From the NCBI GenBank assembly GCA_900548305.1, contig URJZ01000002.1, positions 1 through 64,000 of the forward strand: 64,000 nt of DNA. Direction: 5' to 3'. The notes beneath the pieces are model-generated. The model had not been told where the DNA came from and did not search any database. It saw nothing but the letters and a program-made list of their open reading frames with translations. This DNA comes from an uncultured Oscillospiraceae bacterium. Its GTDB lineage: Bacteria > Bacillota > Clostridia > Oscillospirales > Acutalibacteraceae. This document shows, in pieces, positions 56,554 to 64,000 of the stretch (position 1 is its first letter; every line of letters starts with the position of its first letter). The translations under genes were made by a program, and so were the position numbers.

Positions 56554-57333
56554 ATGAAAGCGTTATTCCATAAAAAGATAGAAATAAAATGGTATGAGCC
56601 GGCAACAATATTGGTTGGTTTTGGATTACTTATCTGGTTTTGTATTCCTTTTTTCTTCGGTATCTTTAAGGTAGGATCATATTTTGGTATCGCTGTTAGT
56701 GTTCTTGTTATGGCATACTTTCCGGTAAAACGTTGTTGTAAGAAAAAGATGGCTCAAAAACCATATTTTGTTACATTTAGCATTGTGAATTTTTTGGCTG
56801 TAGTATTTGGTATTTGGATTGCTTTTTTAACAGGTCTGATGGTGTTTGCAATTAATCAGATTCCTTTGGCAAATGTAACCGCAGTTGTTTTGGGAAGTCC
56901 TACTGAGAAAAATGATTTGGGGCCGTCTTTAACAGCAAGATTGGATAAAGCTGTAGAGTTTTTAAATGAAAATCCAACAGTTAATTGTATTGTATCAGGT
57001 GGATTGGGAGATGAAGATACACCTCCGGAGGCAGAAGTAATGTATGAGTATTTAATACAGAAAGGAATTGCACCTGAGAGAATTGAAAAAGATACTACAT
57101 CGCGAAATACAAAAGAAAATTTAGCAAATGCAAAGCAAATTATTCAATCAAAAGGTTGGAATCAAAATATAGCTATTATTACTGAATATTATCATGAATT
57201 TAGGGCTGGTAGATTGGCGGATGAATTAGGAATGCGTTCCTATGCGGTATGCGCTGAAACACCGTGGTATATTTTTTCATCTTCGTATGGAAGAGAAATT
57301 TTAGCACTTACAAAATTTTTCTGTCATCTTTAA
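56554..57333 (+). CDS. YdcF/SanA-like DUF218 membrane protein
   Basis: 259 residues. Three hydrophobic segments lie in residues ~15-105 (ILVGFGLLIWFCIPFFFGIF, then two more), followed by a DUF218 domain: VVLGSPTEKNDLGPSLTARL, NCIVSGGLG, IEKDTTSRNTKENL and EYYHEFRAGRLA. Proteins of this family are linked to envelope biogenesis and bind a nucleotide-like ligand, but the reaction is not known. Monocistronic, with its own promoter and terminator. Confidence 0.85.
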   Translation: MKALFHKKIEIKWYEPATILVGFGLLIWFCIPFFFGIFKVGSYFGIAVSVLVMAYFPVKRCCKKKMAQKPYFVTFSIVNFLAVVFGIWIAFLTGLMVFAINQIPLANVTAVVLGSPTEKNDLGPSLTARLDKAVEFLNENPTVNCIVSGGLGDEDTPPEAEVMYEYLIQKGIAPERIEKDTTSRNTKENLANAKQIIQSKGWNQNIAIITEYYHEFRAGRLADELGMRSYAVCAETPWYIFSSSYGREILALTKFFCHL

Positions 57334-57337
57334 ACGT

Positions 57338-57374
57338 AAAAATCGATTTCAATTTTATTTGAAATCGATTTTTT
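57338..57374 (+). terminator. Terminator after the YdcF-like gene
   Basis: AAAAATCGATTTCAA / TTTGAAATCGATTTTTTG, perfect long stem, T-run. Confidence 0.9.
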
Positions 57375-57540
57375 GTTTTTGTAGTTTGAAAATCATTATT
57401 CCATAGAAGAATTTTGTTAGTGATAAGCATATTTTATATGCAGAGTAACAAGTTTAGAGGATTATAATGTGATAACTGCGACAGAATAAATGTTGAAAAA
57501 GGAATTTTCTGTATGGAAAATTTTAGATGTTGATAGAATA

Positions 57541-57592
57541 TTTTAGCAACTATCGGTTAAAAATTGTTTTGCAATTTTTCTTATGCTATAAT
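57541..57592 (+). promoter_or_regulatory. Upstream copy (P1) of a duplicated promoter/inverted repeat before pyrC
   Basis: AAAAATTG-ttt-tGCAATTTTT inverted repeat (57560-57579), with TTGTTT (57564-57569) as a possible -35 box and the extended TGC-TATAAT -10 (57587-57592) exactly 17 bases on. It begins with TTTTAGCA like the copy at 57692. Its likely transcript runs through a strong hairpin (57650-57688) before reaching P2. Confidence 0.7.
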
Positions 57593-57649
57593 AACTTCGT
57601 AAAAGTAACAAATTTATGCAAAAAGAAATCTCTTTTATGTTATATCAAC

Positions 57650-57688
57650 CTAGCAACAGCTGCAAAACTAAAGTTTTGGCTGTTGGCA
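57650..57688 (+). repeat. Inverted repeat between the two pyrC promoters
   Basis: CAACAGC-TG-CAAAACT / AGTTTTG-GCTGTTG: two 14-base complementary arms, a 2-base bulge and a 2-base loop. No T-run follows, so it is not a simple terminator. It could be an operator or an RNA structure in P1 transcripts. It contains no recognisable PyrR-binding consensus. This region and 57375-57540 hold no gene. Confidence 0.7.
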
Positions 57689-57691
57689 AGA

Positions 57692-57746
57692 ACGTTTTAG
57701 CATTTGTCAGTAAAAAATTGCAAAGCAATTTTTTTAATGCTATAAT
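57692..57746 (+). promoter_or_regulatory. Downstream copy (P2) of the duplicated promoter, main pyrC promoter
   Basis: AAAAATTGC-aaa-GCAATTTTT inverted repeat (57713-57733), with TTGCAA (57718-57723) as -35, 17-base spacer and extended TGC-TATAAT (57741-57746), 34 bases before pyrC. The -35 box is inside the palindrome, so a repressor or hairpin there would block the promoter. Confidence 0.8.
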
Positions 57747-57780
57747 ATAAAAAATAGTGCAGAAAGGGAGCGTATAAAAT

Positions 57781-59058
57781 ATGGTAAAAATTTTAATTAA
57801 GAATGCTCATATTTGTGATCCTGCAACCAATATGGATTGCGAGGGTGACATTTTTTTAGTAGACGGTGTAATAGCTGATATTGGCACTAATTTGGATTAC
57901 GAAACAGAAGTTACCATAGATGCCAGTGGGTTAATTGCTGCTCCCGGTTTGGTAGATATGCATGTACATTTACGCGACCCGGGTCAGACTGAAAAGGAAG
58001 ACATTATCAGTGGTTGTAAAGCAGCTGCTGCAGGCGGCGTTACCAGTGTATTGGCAATGCCAAATACAAATCCGACAGTAGATAATGTAGAAACAGTACA
58101 GTATATTTTAAATAAAGCAAAAGATGCAGATGCCCATGTATATGTATCTGCTGCTATTACAAAGGGATTGCAAAGTGATATGCTTTGTAACTTAGCTGCA
58201 TTAAAAGAGGCCGGTGCAATTGCCCTAAGTGATGATGGAAGACCTGTGGTTAATACAGAATTTATGGCAGAGGCAATGCAGACCGCGCCAAAGCTTGGTA
58301 TGACGGTTGTGTCCCACTGCGAAGATCTGTACTTGGCAAAAGGCGGTATCATCCATGAAGGAAAAGTAGCGGAAGAATTGGGCGTAAAAGGAATTCCTGC
58401 CGCTGCGGAAGATTGTGGAACAGCAAGAGAAATTGCTTTGGCTGCAGCTTACAATGTTCCGATTCATATCTGTCATGTAAGTACCGCCACTTCCATTGCT
58501 TTGATACGCGATGCAAAAGCCAGAGGTGTGGCAGTAACAGCAGAAACAGCACCTCACTACTTTACCTTAACAGAAGAAGAGCTGCTCAAACGTGATGCCG
58601 ATTATAGAATGAATCCTCCTTTAAGAACAGAAGCGGATCGTTTGGCAGTAATCGAAGGATTAAAAGACGGTACATTGGATGCAATTGCTACGGATCATGC
58701 ACCACATACACCAACAGAAAAAGCTGATTTTGAAAAAGCGCCAAATGGGGCAATTGGAATGGAAACATCTTTATCAGCAGGAATTACAGCTTTAGTCCAA
58801 CAGGGACACTGTACCATGTTGCAGCTAATTGAAAAAATGTCGACAAAGCCGGCACAATTATTGGGTATCCCGGCAGGTACCTTAAAGAAAGGAAGCCCTG
58901 CGGACGTGATTCTCATTGACAAAGATGAAGAATGGACTGTTGATGTAGATAAATTGCATGGTAAAAGCAAAAACTGCGTCTTTAAGAATAGGAAGCTGAC
59001 AGGCAAAGTGAAATTTACTGTATGCGGCGGAAAAATTGTATTTAATGAATTAGATTAA
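57781..59058 (+). CDS. pyrC: Dihydroorotase
   Basis: Zinc hydrolase that cyclises carbamoyl-aspartate to dihydroorotate. 425 residues, the long bacterial type I form: DMHVHLRDPGQTEKEDI near residue 60, VSHCEDLYL, HICHVSTA and ATDHAPHTPTEK. GGGAG upstream. No aspartate carbamoyltransferase genes (pyrB/pyrI) lie next to it. Confidence 0.96.
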   Translation: MVKILIKNAHICDPATNMDCEGDIFLVDGVIADIGTNLDYETEVTIDASGLIAAPGLVDMHVHLRDPGQTEKEDIISGCKAAAAGGVTSVLAMPNTNPTVDNVETVQYILNKAKDADAHVYVSAAITKGLQSDMLCNLAALKEAGAIALSDDGRPVVNTEFMAEAMQTAPKLGMTVVSHCEDLYLAKGGIIHEGKVAEELGVKGIPAAAEDCGTAREIALAAAYNVPIHICHVSTATSIALIRDAKARGVAVTAETAPHYFTLTEEELLKRDADYRMNPPLRTEADRLAVIEGLKDGTLDAIATDHAPHTPTEKADFEKAPNGAIGMETSLSAGITALVQQGHCTMLQLIEKMSTKPAQLLGIPAGTLKKGSPADVILIDKDEEWTVDVDKLHGKSKNCVFKNRKLTGKVKFTVCGGKIVFNELD

Positions 59059-59063
59059 TTGAT

Positions 59064-59113
59064 ATAGTATTTGATAGTATGAAACTTTGTTTATACTTTC
59101 AAATACTATTTTT
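59064..59113 (+). terminator. Terminator after pyrC
   Basis: ATAGTATTTGA / TCAAATACTAT with an inner AGTAT/ATACT pairing, followed by TTTTTAT. AT-rich but long. Confidence 0.75.
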
Positions 59114-59187
59114 ATATCCATAAAAATTACCTTTTGTTATCCAACCAAATTACGTTAGAATCCTGTATGTTATTGTTCGTAAAGTCT

Positions 59188-59215
59188 TTGCAAATATTAT
59201 GAATTTTGTTATAAT
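59188..59215 (+). promoter_or_regulatory. Promoter of pyrF-pyrK-pyrD
   Basis: TTGCAA (59188-59193), 16-base spacer, TATAAT (59210-59215). Like the pyrC P2 -35 box it reads TTGCAA, but the surrounding inverted repeat is absent. Confidence 0.75.
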
Positions 59216-59288
59216 AATTCTATATAATTTTTATCGCATCAAAGAAAATTGGTACATTTCACATTATAAATTATTCGGAGGAAACAAT

Positions 59289-60218
59289 ATGTCTTTAGAC
59301 CGTTTAATCGAAAATATTATCGAAAAACAAAATCCAACTGTAGCGGGACTTGACCCAAAGCTTAGTTATATTCCAACTTATATTAAAGAATCTTGCTTTG
59401 AAAAATATGGTCATACCTTAGAAGGGGCGGCTGCCGCTTTATTTGAGTTTAATAAAGGATTAATAGATGCTCTACACACTATTGTGCCTGCTGTAAAACC
59501 ACAGTGTGCTTATTATGAAATGTATGGCTGGCAAGGAATGAAAGCTTTGCATGATACCATAGCCTACGCAAAAGAAAAAGGGATGTTTGTGGTAACAGAC
59601 GGCAAACGAAACGATATCGGCACAACCATGGAAGCATACGCAGTTGCACATCTAGGACAAGTAGATGTGCAAGGTGAAAAAATTGCGCCGTTTGCAGGTG
59701 ATTCCCTGACAGTTAACGGATATTTAGGTTCTGATGGTATTTTACCGTTGCTGGATATTTGCGATAAACAAGACAAAGGTATTTTTGTATTAGTGAAAAC
59801 TTCTAATCCTTCTTCAGGAGAGTTACAGGATTTAAAACTGGATTCCAATGAGAGTATTTATGAAACTATGGGACATATGTGTGAATCTTGGGGCGCAGAG
59901 CACATGGGTAAGTATGGTTACAGTGCAGTAGGCGCAGTTGTTGGTGCGACTTATCCAGAGCAGTTAAAAGAGCTGCGTGAAAAACTACCGCATACCTTTT
60001 TTTTGGTACCGGGGTATGGTGCGCAAGGCGGCGGTGCTGATGACGTAGCGCCCGGTTTTGACAAAAGAGGTCTTGGAGCATTAATTAACTCTTCACGCGG
60101 TATTATGTGCGCATGGCAAAAAAATCAAGTTGCGGAAGCGGATTACGCCAAAGCAGCAGCGGAAGAAGCAACACGTATGCGTGACGAGTTAATTTCCCGC
60201 ATTGGAAAAATTGGTTGA
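59289..60218 (+). CDS. pyrF: Orotidine 5'-phosphate decarboxylase, long type (PyrF type 2)
   Basis: Forms UMP from OMP. 309 residues, the longer subfamily. The catalytic Lys-Asp set lies in VTDGKRNDIGTT, with TVNGYLGSDGI and VPGYGAQGGGADD typical of this type. Start at 59289 after GGAGG; the upstream in-frame ATG at 59199 is inside the promoter. Confidence 0.96.
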   Translation: MSLDRLIENIIEKQNPTVAGLDPKLSYIPTYIKESCFEKYGHTLEGAAAALFEFNKGLIDALHTIVPAVKPQCAYYEMYGWQGMKALHDTIAYAKEKGMFVVTDGKRNDIGTTMEAYAVAHLGQVDVQGEKIAPFAGDSLTVNGYLGSDGILPLLDICDKQDKGIFVLVKTSNPSSGELQDLKLDSNESIYETMGHMCESWGAEHMGKYGYSAVGAVVGATYPEQLKELREKLPHTFFLVPGYGAQGGGADDVAPGFDKRGLGALINSSRGIMCAWQKNQVAEADYAKAAAEEATRMRDELISRIGKIG

Positions 60219-60247
60219 TTCCTGTTTACAGAAAAATGGAGGATATT

Positions 60248-61012
60248 ATGAAATTTGATGTAAAAACATGCAGAATTATAAGCAAACAAAAAATAGCTAC
60301 GGATACGTATGATTTTACTTTGTTTGTAGGTGAGTTAGCACAAATTGCACAGCCGGGTCAATTTGTACATATTCAGGTACCGGGTAAAACACTACGCAGA
60401 CCGATATCCATTTGCGATGTTAATAAAGAAAATAATACCTTACGCATCGTGTTTCAAATACGCGGAGAAGGTACGGAAATTCTTTCGCAATTAAAAACAG
60501 ACGACACCATGAATCTATTAGCGCCTTTAGGTCATGGTTATAAAATTAGAGATACAAAGAAAAAAGTGTTGCTGGTAGGCGGCGGTATTGGTGTGCCTCC
60601 GTTGTTGTACTTAGCAAAACAATATGGAGAAAATGCAACGGTTGTAATCGGCTTTCGCAGCAAAGAATTCGTAATTTTGGAACAGGATTTTATCAAGGCT
60701 GGCTGTAATGTAATTGTAGTAACAGATGACGGTACCTATGGCCATCACGGTTTGGTAACGGACTGTATTGGTGATATTGTATTTGATGAAATGTTTGCGT
60801 GTGGTCCGATGCCGATGCTGAAAGCACTGGCACATGTTGCGGATGAGCGTCATGTACCATTCCAAGTATCTTTAGAAGAAAGAATGGCATGTGGTGTAGG
60901 TGCTTGTCTTGGTTGTGCTTGCAAAACTAAAAGAGAAGAAAAACAAGATGAAACATACAGCCATGTATGTAAAGACGGACCGGTTTTTGATTATAAAAAG
61001 ATTGTATTTTAA
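60248..61012 (+). CDS. pyrK: Dihydroorotate dehydrogenase electron-transfer subunit
   Basis: 254-residue FAD- and [2Fe-2S]-containing partner of PyrD, passing electrons to NAD+. FAD motif RRPISICD, NAD-like GGGIGVPPLLYLAKQ, and C-terminal cluster cysteines CGVGACLGCACKT plus HVCKDGPVF. The start at 60248 follows GGAGG; earlier in-frame codons overlap pyrF. Confidence 0.95.
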   Translation: MKFDVKTCRIISKQKIATDTYDFTLFVGELAQIAQPGQFVHIQVPGKTLRRPISICDVNKENNTLRIVFQIRGEGTEILSQLKTDDTMNLLAPLGHGYKIRDTKKKVLLVGGGIGVPPLLYLAKQYGENATVVIGFRSKEFVILEQDFIKAGCNVIVVTDDGTYGHHGLVTDCIGDIVFDEMFACGPMPMLKALAHVADERHVPFQVSLEERMACGVGACLGCACKTKREEKQDETYSHVCKDGPVFDYKKIVF

Positions 61013-61044
61013 CAGAACAAGAAACAGAAAAGGTGGTTTCAAGT

Positions 61045-61962
61045 ATGGCTGATTTACGAGTAACAGTTGCAGGCGTCGATTTTTCTAATCCATTGATTGC
61101 GGCGTCAGGTACTTTTGGTTTTGGAAGAGAATATAACGAGTTTTATCCGCTTTCCACATTAGGCGGAATTTCAAGTAAAGGTATTACTCTGAAAGAGCGT
61201 TTAGGCAATCCTCCTCCGAGAATCGCGGAAGCTCCGGGTTGTATGCTCAATGCAATCGGTTTGCAAAATCCCGGAGTAGACTATTTTATTGAACATGATT
61301 TGCCTTGGCTGAAAGAACAAGGTACCGTAGTCATCGCCAATATTGCGGGAAATACCCCCGAAGAATATTGTGCTATGGCTGAAAAACTATCCGATACCAA
61401 CGTTGATATGTTGGAAATGAATATTTCCTGTCCCAATGTAAAGGAAGGCGGTGTTCAATTTGGTACTTCCTGTATAGGAGTAGAGCAAATTACCGCAGCA
61501 GTACGCAAACATTGTACAAAACCTCTTATGGTAAAATTATCTCCCAATGTAACGGATATTGGTGACATTGCCGCATCAGCCGAAGCAGGCGGTGCAGATG
61601 CCATTTCCATGATTAATACCTTAACGGGTATGAGAATTGATATTCAAACCCGTCGCCCTATTATTCGCAATAATACAGGGGGAGTATCAGGTCCTGCATT
61701 GCTTCCTATTGCTGTTCGTATGATTTGGCAGGCATATAATCGGGTGAAAATTCCGATTGTAGGTATGGGCGGTGTATCCAATTGGAAAGATGCTGTTGAA
61801 TTGATGTTGGCAGGTTCTACGGCTTTGCAGATTGGTACTGCATTCTTTACTAATCCATATGCACCTGTAGAAATTGTAGAGGGACTGAACAAATATTTAG
61901 ATGAGAATGGGATTGCATCCGTAACAGAATTGACCGGTAAAATGATTCCTTGGGGAGAATAA
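61045..61962 (+). CDS. pyrD: Dihydroorotate dehydrogenase, class 1B catalytic subunit
   Basis: 305-residue FMN enzyme oxidising dihydroorotate, using NAD+ through PyrK. The active-site cysteine is in MNISCPNVKEGG; FMN motifs are in NPLIAASGTFGFG and GGVSNWKDAVELMLAG. ATG at 61045, AAAGGTGG upstream. Confidence 0.96.
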   Translation: MADLRVTVAGVDFSNPLIAASGTFGFGREYNEFYPLSTLGGISSKGITLKERLGNPPPRIAEAPGCMLNAIGLQNPGVDYFIEHDLPWLKEQGTVVIANIAGNTPEEYCAMAEKLSDTNVDMLEMNISCPNVKEGGVQFGTSCIGVEQITAAVRKHCTKPLMVKLSPNVTDIGDIAASAEAGGADAISMINTLTGMRIDIQTRRPIIRNNTGGVSGPALLPIAVRMIWQAYNRVKIPIVGMGGVSNWKDAVELMLAGSTALQIGTAFFTNPYAPVEIVEGLNKYLDENGIASVTELTGKMIPWGE

Positions 61963-61968
61963 ATAGGT

Positions 61969-62664
61969 ATGACTCGTATTATTTTAATTCGTCACTGCGA
62001 GGCGGAAGGAAATATCAAACGTGTATTTCAAGGGCATACAGACGCTGATATCAGTGAAAACGGAAGAAAGCAGTTGGATTTGCTGAGACTGCGTTGCCGT
62101 AATATGCAGATAGACGCCATTTATTCCAGTCCTTTAAAGCGAGCCTATCAAACAGCGGAAGCAATTAATAGCTTTCGTAATTTAACAGTTCAAATTCATG
62201 AAGATTTGATTGAAATTAATGGCGGCGATTGGGAAGGGCATTATTGGAGAGATCTTCCCGGATTATTCCCTGAAGATACAGTGTTATGGAATACCAGACC
62301 ATATGATTTTATGGCAAAAAACGGTGAACCTATGCGTCATGTATATGAACGCATGAAACGCGCAGTGCTGGAAATTGTAGAGAGGAATCAAGGAAAACAG
62401 ATTTGTATTACTTCTCATGGCTGTGCTATTCGTAATTTTCTATGCTGGGCAATGGGAAAGCCGATTGAGCAAATCAATGAGGTAGACTGGTGTGATAATA
62501 CTGCTGTAAGTATTATTGATTTTAATGATGCATTTGAGCCTACTGTGGTTCTTGCCAATGATGCTTCCCATTTATCGGGAGAAACATCTACTTTTTCAAA
62601 ACAATCATGGTGGAAACCAGAAAATCGTATCAAAACAGAATGGGATGAGGAGATGTTTCAATGA
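61969..62664 (+). CDS. Histidine phosphatase (phosphoglycerate mutase-like) family protein
   Basis: 231 residues. The catalytic histidine is in LIRHCEAEGN; the usual RHG motif reads RHC. SSPLKRAYQTAEAI, the acid region EINGGDWEGHY and the second histidine in ITSHGCAIRN complete the active site. The substrate is unknown; cofactor-dependent mutase, alpha-ribazole phosphatase and general phosphatase activities share this fold. Follows pyrD by 6 bases. Confidence 0.87.
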   Translation: MTRIILIRHCEAEGNIKRVFQGHTDADISENGRKQLDLLRLRCRNMQIDAIYSSPLKRAYQTAEAINSFRNLTVQIHEDLIEINGGDWEGHYWRDLPGLFPEDTVLWNTRPYDFMAKNGEPMRHVYERMKRAVLEIVERNQGKQICITSHGCAIRNFLCWAMGKPIEQINEVDWCDNTAVSIIDFNDAFEPTVVLANDASHLSGETSTFSKQSWWKPENRIKTEWDEEMFQ

Positions 62665-63089
62665 AAATCATGGCAGTTGATTTAGGTAAAGTACGTACCG
62701 GCATTGCTATTTGTGATGAAAGTGAAATGTTAGCTTCTCCTGTGACTGTAATACATGAACATAATGAGGAACGGCTGTTGGAAAAGATATCTCAAATTAT
62801 TTCTGAGCAACACCCCAAATTGCTGGTTGTGGGTCTGCCACGAAATATGGATGGCAGTGAAGGGGAAAGTGCACAGCGTTGCCGCAGTTTTGCAGAAAAA
62901 CTGCAAAATAAGACGCAGTTGCCTGTAACCTTACGGGATGAGAGAGGTACGACCATTACCGCACATGGTTATTTAAACGCCACAGATACACGCGGCAAGA
63001 AAAGAAAAGCGGTGGTAGATGCCGTAGCAGCCACCATTATATTGCAAGATTATTTGGATTTTCGCAGAAATCAAAAAAATTCTTTGTAG
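62661..63089 (+). CDS. ruvX: Putative pre-16S rRNA nuclease (RuvX/YqgF)
   Basis: 142 residues, RNase H-like fold. AVDLGKVRTGIAICDE at the N-terminus, VGLPRNMDGSEG and RDERGTT, then DAVAATIILQDYL. The family matures 16S rRNA 5' ends; some members were called Holliday junction resolvases. Overlaps the phosphatase gene by 4 bases. Confidence 0.94.
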   Translation: MKIMAVDLGKVRTGIAICDESEMLASPVTVIHEHNEERLLEKISQIISEQHPKLLVVGLPRNMDGSEGESAQRCRSFAEKLQNKTQLPVTLRDERGTTITAHGYLNATDTRGKKRKAVVDAVAATIILQDYLDFRRNQKNSL

Positions 63090-63246
63090 CATAAAAAATA
63101 AATACCCATCTGCTCTTTTTAGAAAGCAGATGGGTATTTATTTTTTTCTTTGTTCCCAATAAACTTCCGTTGTACTTTATGGTATAGACAATCACCCATA
63201 CAATACCGACTATGATAAATGGTATTGCAGTATATAACAAAAACAC
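63037..63246 (-). CDS. Possible small single-TM membrane protein (GTG start)
   Basis: 69 residues on the minus strand. The first ~27 residues (FLLYTAIPFIIVGIVWVIVY) form a good transmembrane segment, followed by KYNGSLLGTKKK, basic as expected inside the cell. But the start is GTG with only a weak AGAAG site, and the reading frame runs through the ruvX terminator and into the end of ruvX. The first 35-40 codons look coding-like; the rest may be non-coding run-on. Not a recognised family. Confidence 0.3.
   Translation of the reverse strand: MFLLYTAIPFIIVGIVWVIVYTIKYNGSLLGTKKKINTHLLSKKSRWVFIFYATKNFFDFCENPNNLAI
63093..63147 (+). terminator. Terminator after ruvX
   Basis: AAATAAATACCCATCTGCT / AGCAGATGGGTATTTATTTTTTT, a 19-bp stem with a ~10-base loop and a T-run. 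The A-rich left flank makes it bidirectional. Confidence 0.94.
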
Positions 63247-63288
63247 TTCTTCTGACCAGCATAGAAATAAGTCAGGAGAAGTGTTTTT
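63240..63288. terminator. Hairpin downstream of the ABC ATPase gene
   Basis: AACACTTCT-t-CTGAC / GTCAG-g-AGAAGTGTT with an ~14-base loop and T-runs on both flanks; it would terminate minus-strand ABC transporter transcripts and could also act on the plus strand. Confidence 0.8.
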
Positions 63289-63309
63289 TGTGAAGTGATA
63301 TTAAAATAT

Positions 63310-63882
63310 TTAAAGTTCAATTTTGTAAACAGCACCTAGTATTTCAGCTTCTGTTGGATCATGCGTTACAAGAATAACGGTTTTTCCCTGACTGCGCTGT
63401 TTTACATCAGACATAACCAATGCCTTTGTTTCTGCATCCAAACCTTTGAAAGGTTCGTCTAAAAATAAGATATCATAGTCAGCAAGCAATGCACGCAAAA
63501 TTGCCACTCTTCTTTTCATTCCGCCTGAAAATTCTGAAATAGGGCAATGGGCATATTCTTTCAGCCCTACGTTGCTTAATGCTTCTTCAATTATTTGATT
63601 TTGCAATTGAGGAGACGCCAGTTTAATGTTGGATAATGCGCTTAAATTTTCGCATAATCGATCTTCCTGAAAAACTGCGCTTTGTTTGAGACCGCTGAAA
63701 TCTGAAAACTCACCGCTGTCAGCTGTTTCAAGTCCCATTAAAATACGCAAAAGAGTTGTCTTTCCTTTTCCGGATGGCGCGGTTAACAGTGTCACTTGCC
63801 CTGTAGGAATATCCGCATTGAAATCTTTCAGAACGATATGTTCGCCAAACGATTTGGATAAATGATTGATTATAAGTGCCAT
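63310..63882 (-). CDS. ABC transporter ATP-binding protein (SsuB/TauB-like)
   Basis: 190 residues, shorter than the typical ~240-residue import ATPase. Walker A is APSGKGKTTL, the Q loop FQEDRL, the signature EFSGGMKRR, Walker B ILFLDEPF and the switch histidine VTHD, so it should hydrolyse ATP. Start at 63882, immediately after the permease stop, with AAAGGAT upstream. The partner resembles sulfonate, nitrate or thiamine-precursor permeases, but the substrate cannot be told. Confidence 0.9.
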   Translation of the reverse strand: MALIINHLSKSFGEHIVLKDFNADIPTGQVTLLTAPSGKGKTTLLRILMGLETADSGEFSDFSGLKQSAVFQEDRLCENLSALSNIKLASPQLQNQIIEEALSNVGLKEYAHCPISEFSGGMKRRVAILRALLADYDILFLDEPFKGLDAETKALVMSDVKQRSQGKTVILVTHDPTEAEILGAVYKIEL

Positions 63883-63883
63883 C

Positions 63884-64000
63884 TCATATCCTTTCAAGTT
63901 TTTTTATGCCTCTATCTAGCAGATAAATAAATAATTTTTCAAAAATCAGGCTGATTAAAATGATGACGATAGTCCAAGCGAATAAATCAGGAGTATCCAG
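63884..64000 (-). CDS. ABC transporter permease, C-terminal end (partial)
   Basis: The last 38 codons of a membrane protein whose start is outside the window. LDTPDLFAWTIVIILISLIF is a final transmembrane helix followed by a basic tail (LDRGIKKLERI). This is the usual C-terminus of SsuC/TauC/ThiX-type BPD permeases. Its stop (63886-63884) lies one base before the ATPase start region. The family call rests on this short stretch and the neighbour. Confidence 0.75.
   Translation of the reverse strand: MDTPDLFAWTIVIILISLIFEKLFIYLLDRGIKKLERI

Noticed and set aside
57375..57780. PyrR-binding attenuator before pyrC
   Set aside because: No PyrR-loop consensus or anti-antiterminator arrangement could be found; the hairpins present have no fitting T-run before the gene.
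1..64000. CRISPR array, tRNA, rRNA, insertion sequence or prophage
   Set aside because: No regularly spaced repeats, no tRNA or rRNA signatures and no transposase, integrase or phage genes were recognised.

Overview
This window is chromosomal DNA from a low-GC, anaerobic, probably endospore-forming Clostridia. My best guess is the Ruminococcaceae/Oscillospiraceae group, but that is inference from gene content and operon style, not a phylogenetic test. The signs are a class 1B PyrD/PyrK pair, the anaerobic cobalt-early cobalamin pathway (CbiK, CbiD, CbiG), a zinc-type S14, a SpoVB-like flippase, an [FeFe] hydrogenase cluster and strong GGAGG ribosome-binding sites. I saw no rRNA, tRNA, CRISPR array, prophage or insertion sequence. 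Most of the window is core metabolism.

Layout. (1) 1-9903, minus strand: a tetrapyrrole/cobalamin supercluster read cbiK > cbiD-cbiL-cbiF-cbiG-hemA-cbiH > cobK-sirC fusion-hemC-cobA-hemD fusion, the last running off the left edge. A compact cobalamin riboswitch with two terminator hairpins sits between cbiK and cbiD. (2) 10027-17224, plus: shikimate and aromatic amino acid genes aroB, aroC, an aroE-aroK fusion, aroQ, DAHP synthase, aroA, tyrA. cbiK and aroB diverge from two near-consensus promoters. (3) 17374-29320: pepF, spoVB, a LysR regulator, prmA, dcd, a decayed XRE regulator, pheA (minus), acpP, proS and a cation/proton antiporter. (4) 29461-45265, plus: the complete S10-spc-alpha ribosomal superoperon (rpsJ to rplQ, with secY, adk, map, a KOW protein, infA and rpoA), preceded by a structured leader ending in an attenuator-like hairpin. 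(5) 45369-47639, minus: serA and serC. (6) 47960-56411, plus: a hydrogenase region. Its first half is a probable signalling module (DRTGG protein, RsbW-like ATPase, a sensory-type [FeFe] hydrogenase homologue, second DRTGG protein, PHP phosphoesterase). Its second half is an electron-bifurcating-type [FeFe] hydrogenase (hydC, HATPase, [2Fe-2S] protein, hydB, hydA). (7) 56554-63089, plus: a YdcF-like membrane protein, pyrC, pyrF, pyrK, pyrD, a histidine phosphatase and ruvX. (8) 63246-64000, minus: a possible small membrane protein and an ABC importer (ATPase plus the C-terminus of its permease).

How they fit together. HemA, HemC and HemD make uroporphyrinogen III; CobA and SirC convert it to sirohydrochlorin; CbiK inserts cobalt; and CbiL/H/F/G/D/CobK carry the ring forward. 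cbiET, cbiC and the late genes are not in view. The aro genes feed chorismate to TyrA here and to PheA further along. The hydrogenase operon disposes of fermentation electrons as H2, and the upstream module probably senses H2 or redox state.

The most interesting items are the hydrogenase-linked signalling module with its altered H-cluster motifs, the short cobalamin riboswitch, the S10 leader, the duplicated promoter/inverted repeat upstream of pyrC, two enzyme fusions (CobK-SirC, AroE-AroK) and a still readable XRE pseudogene.
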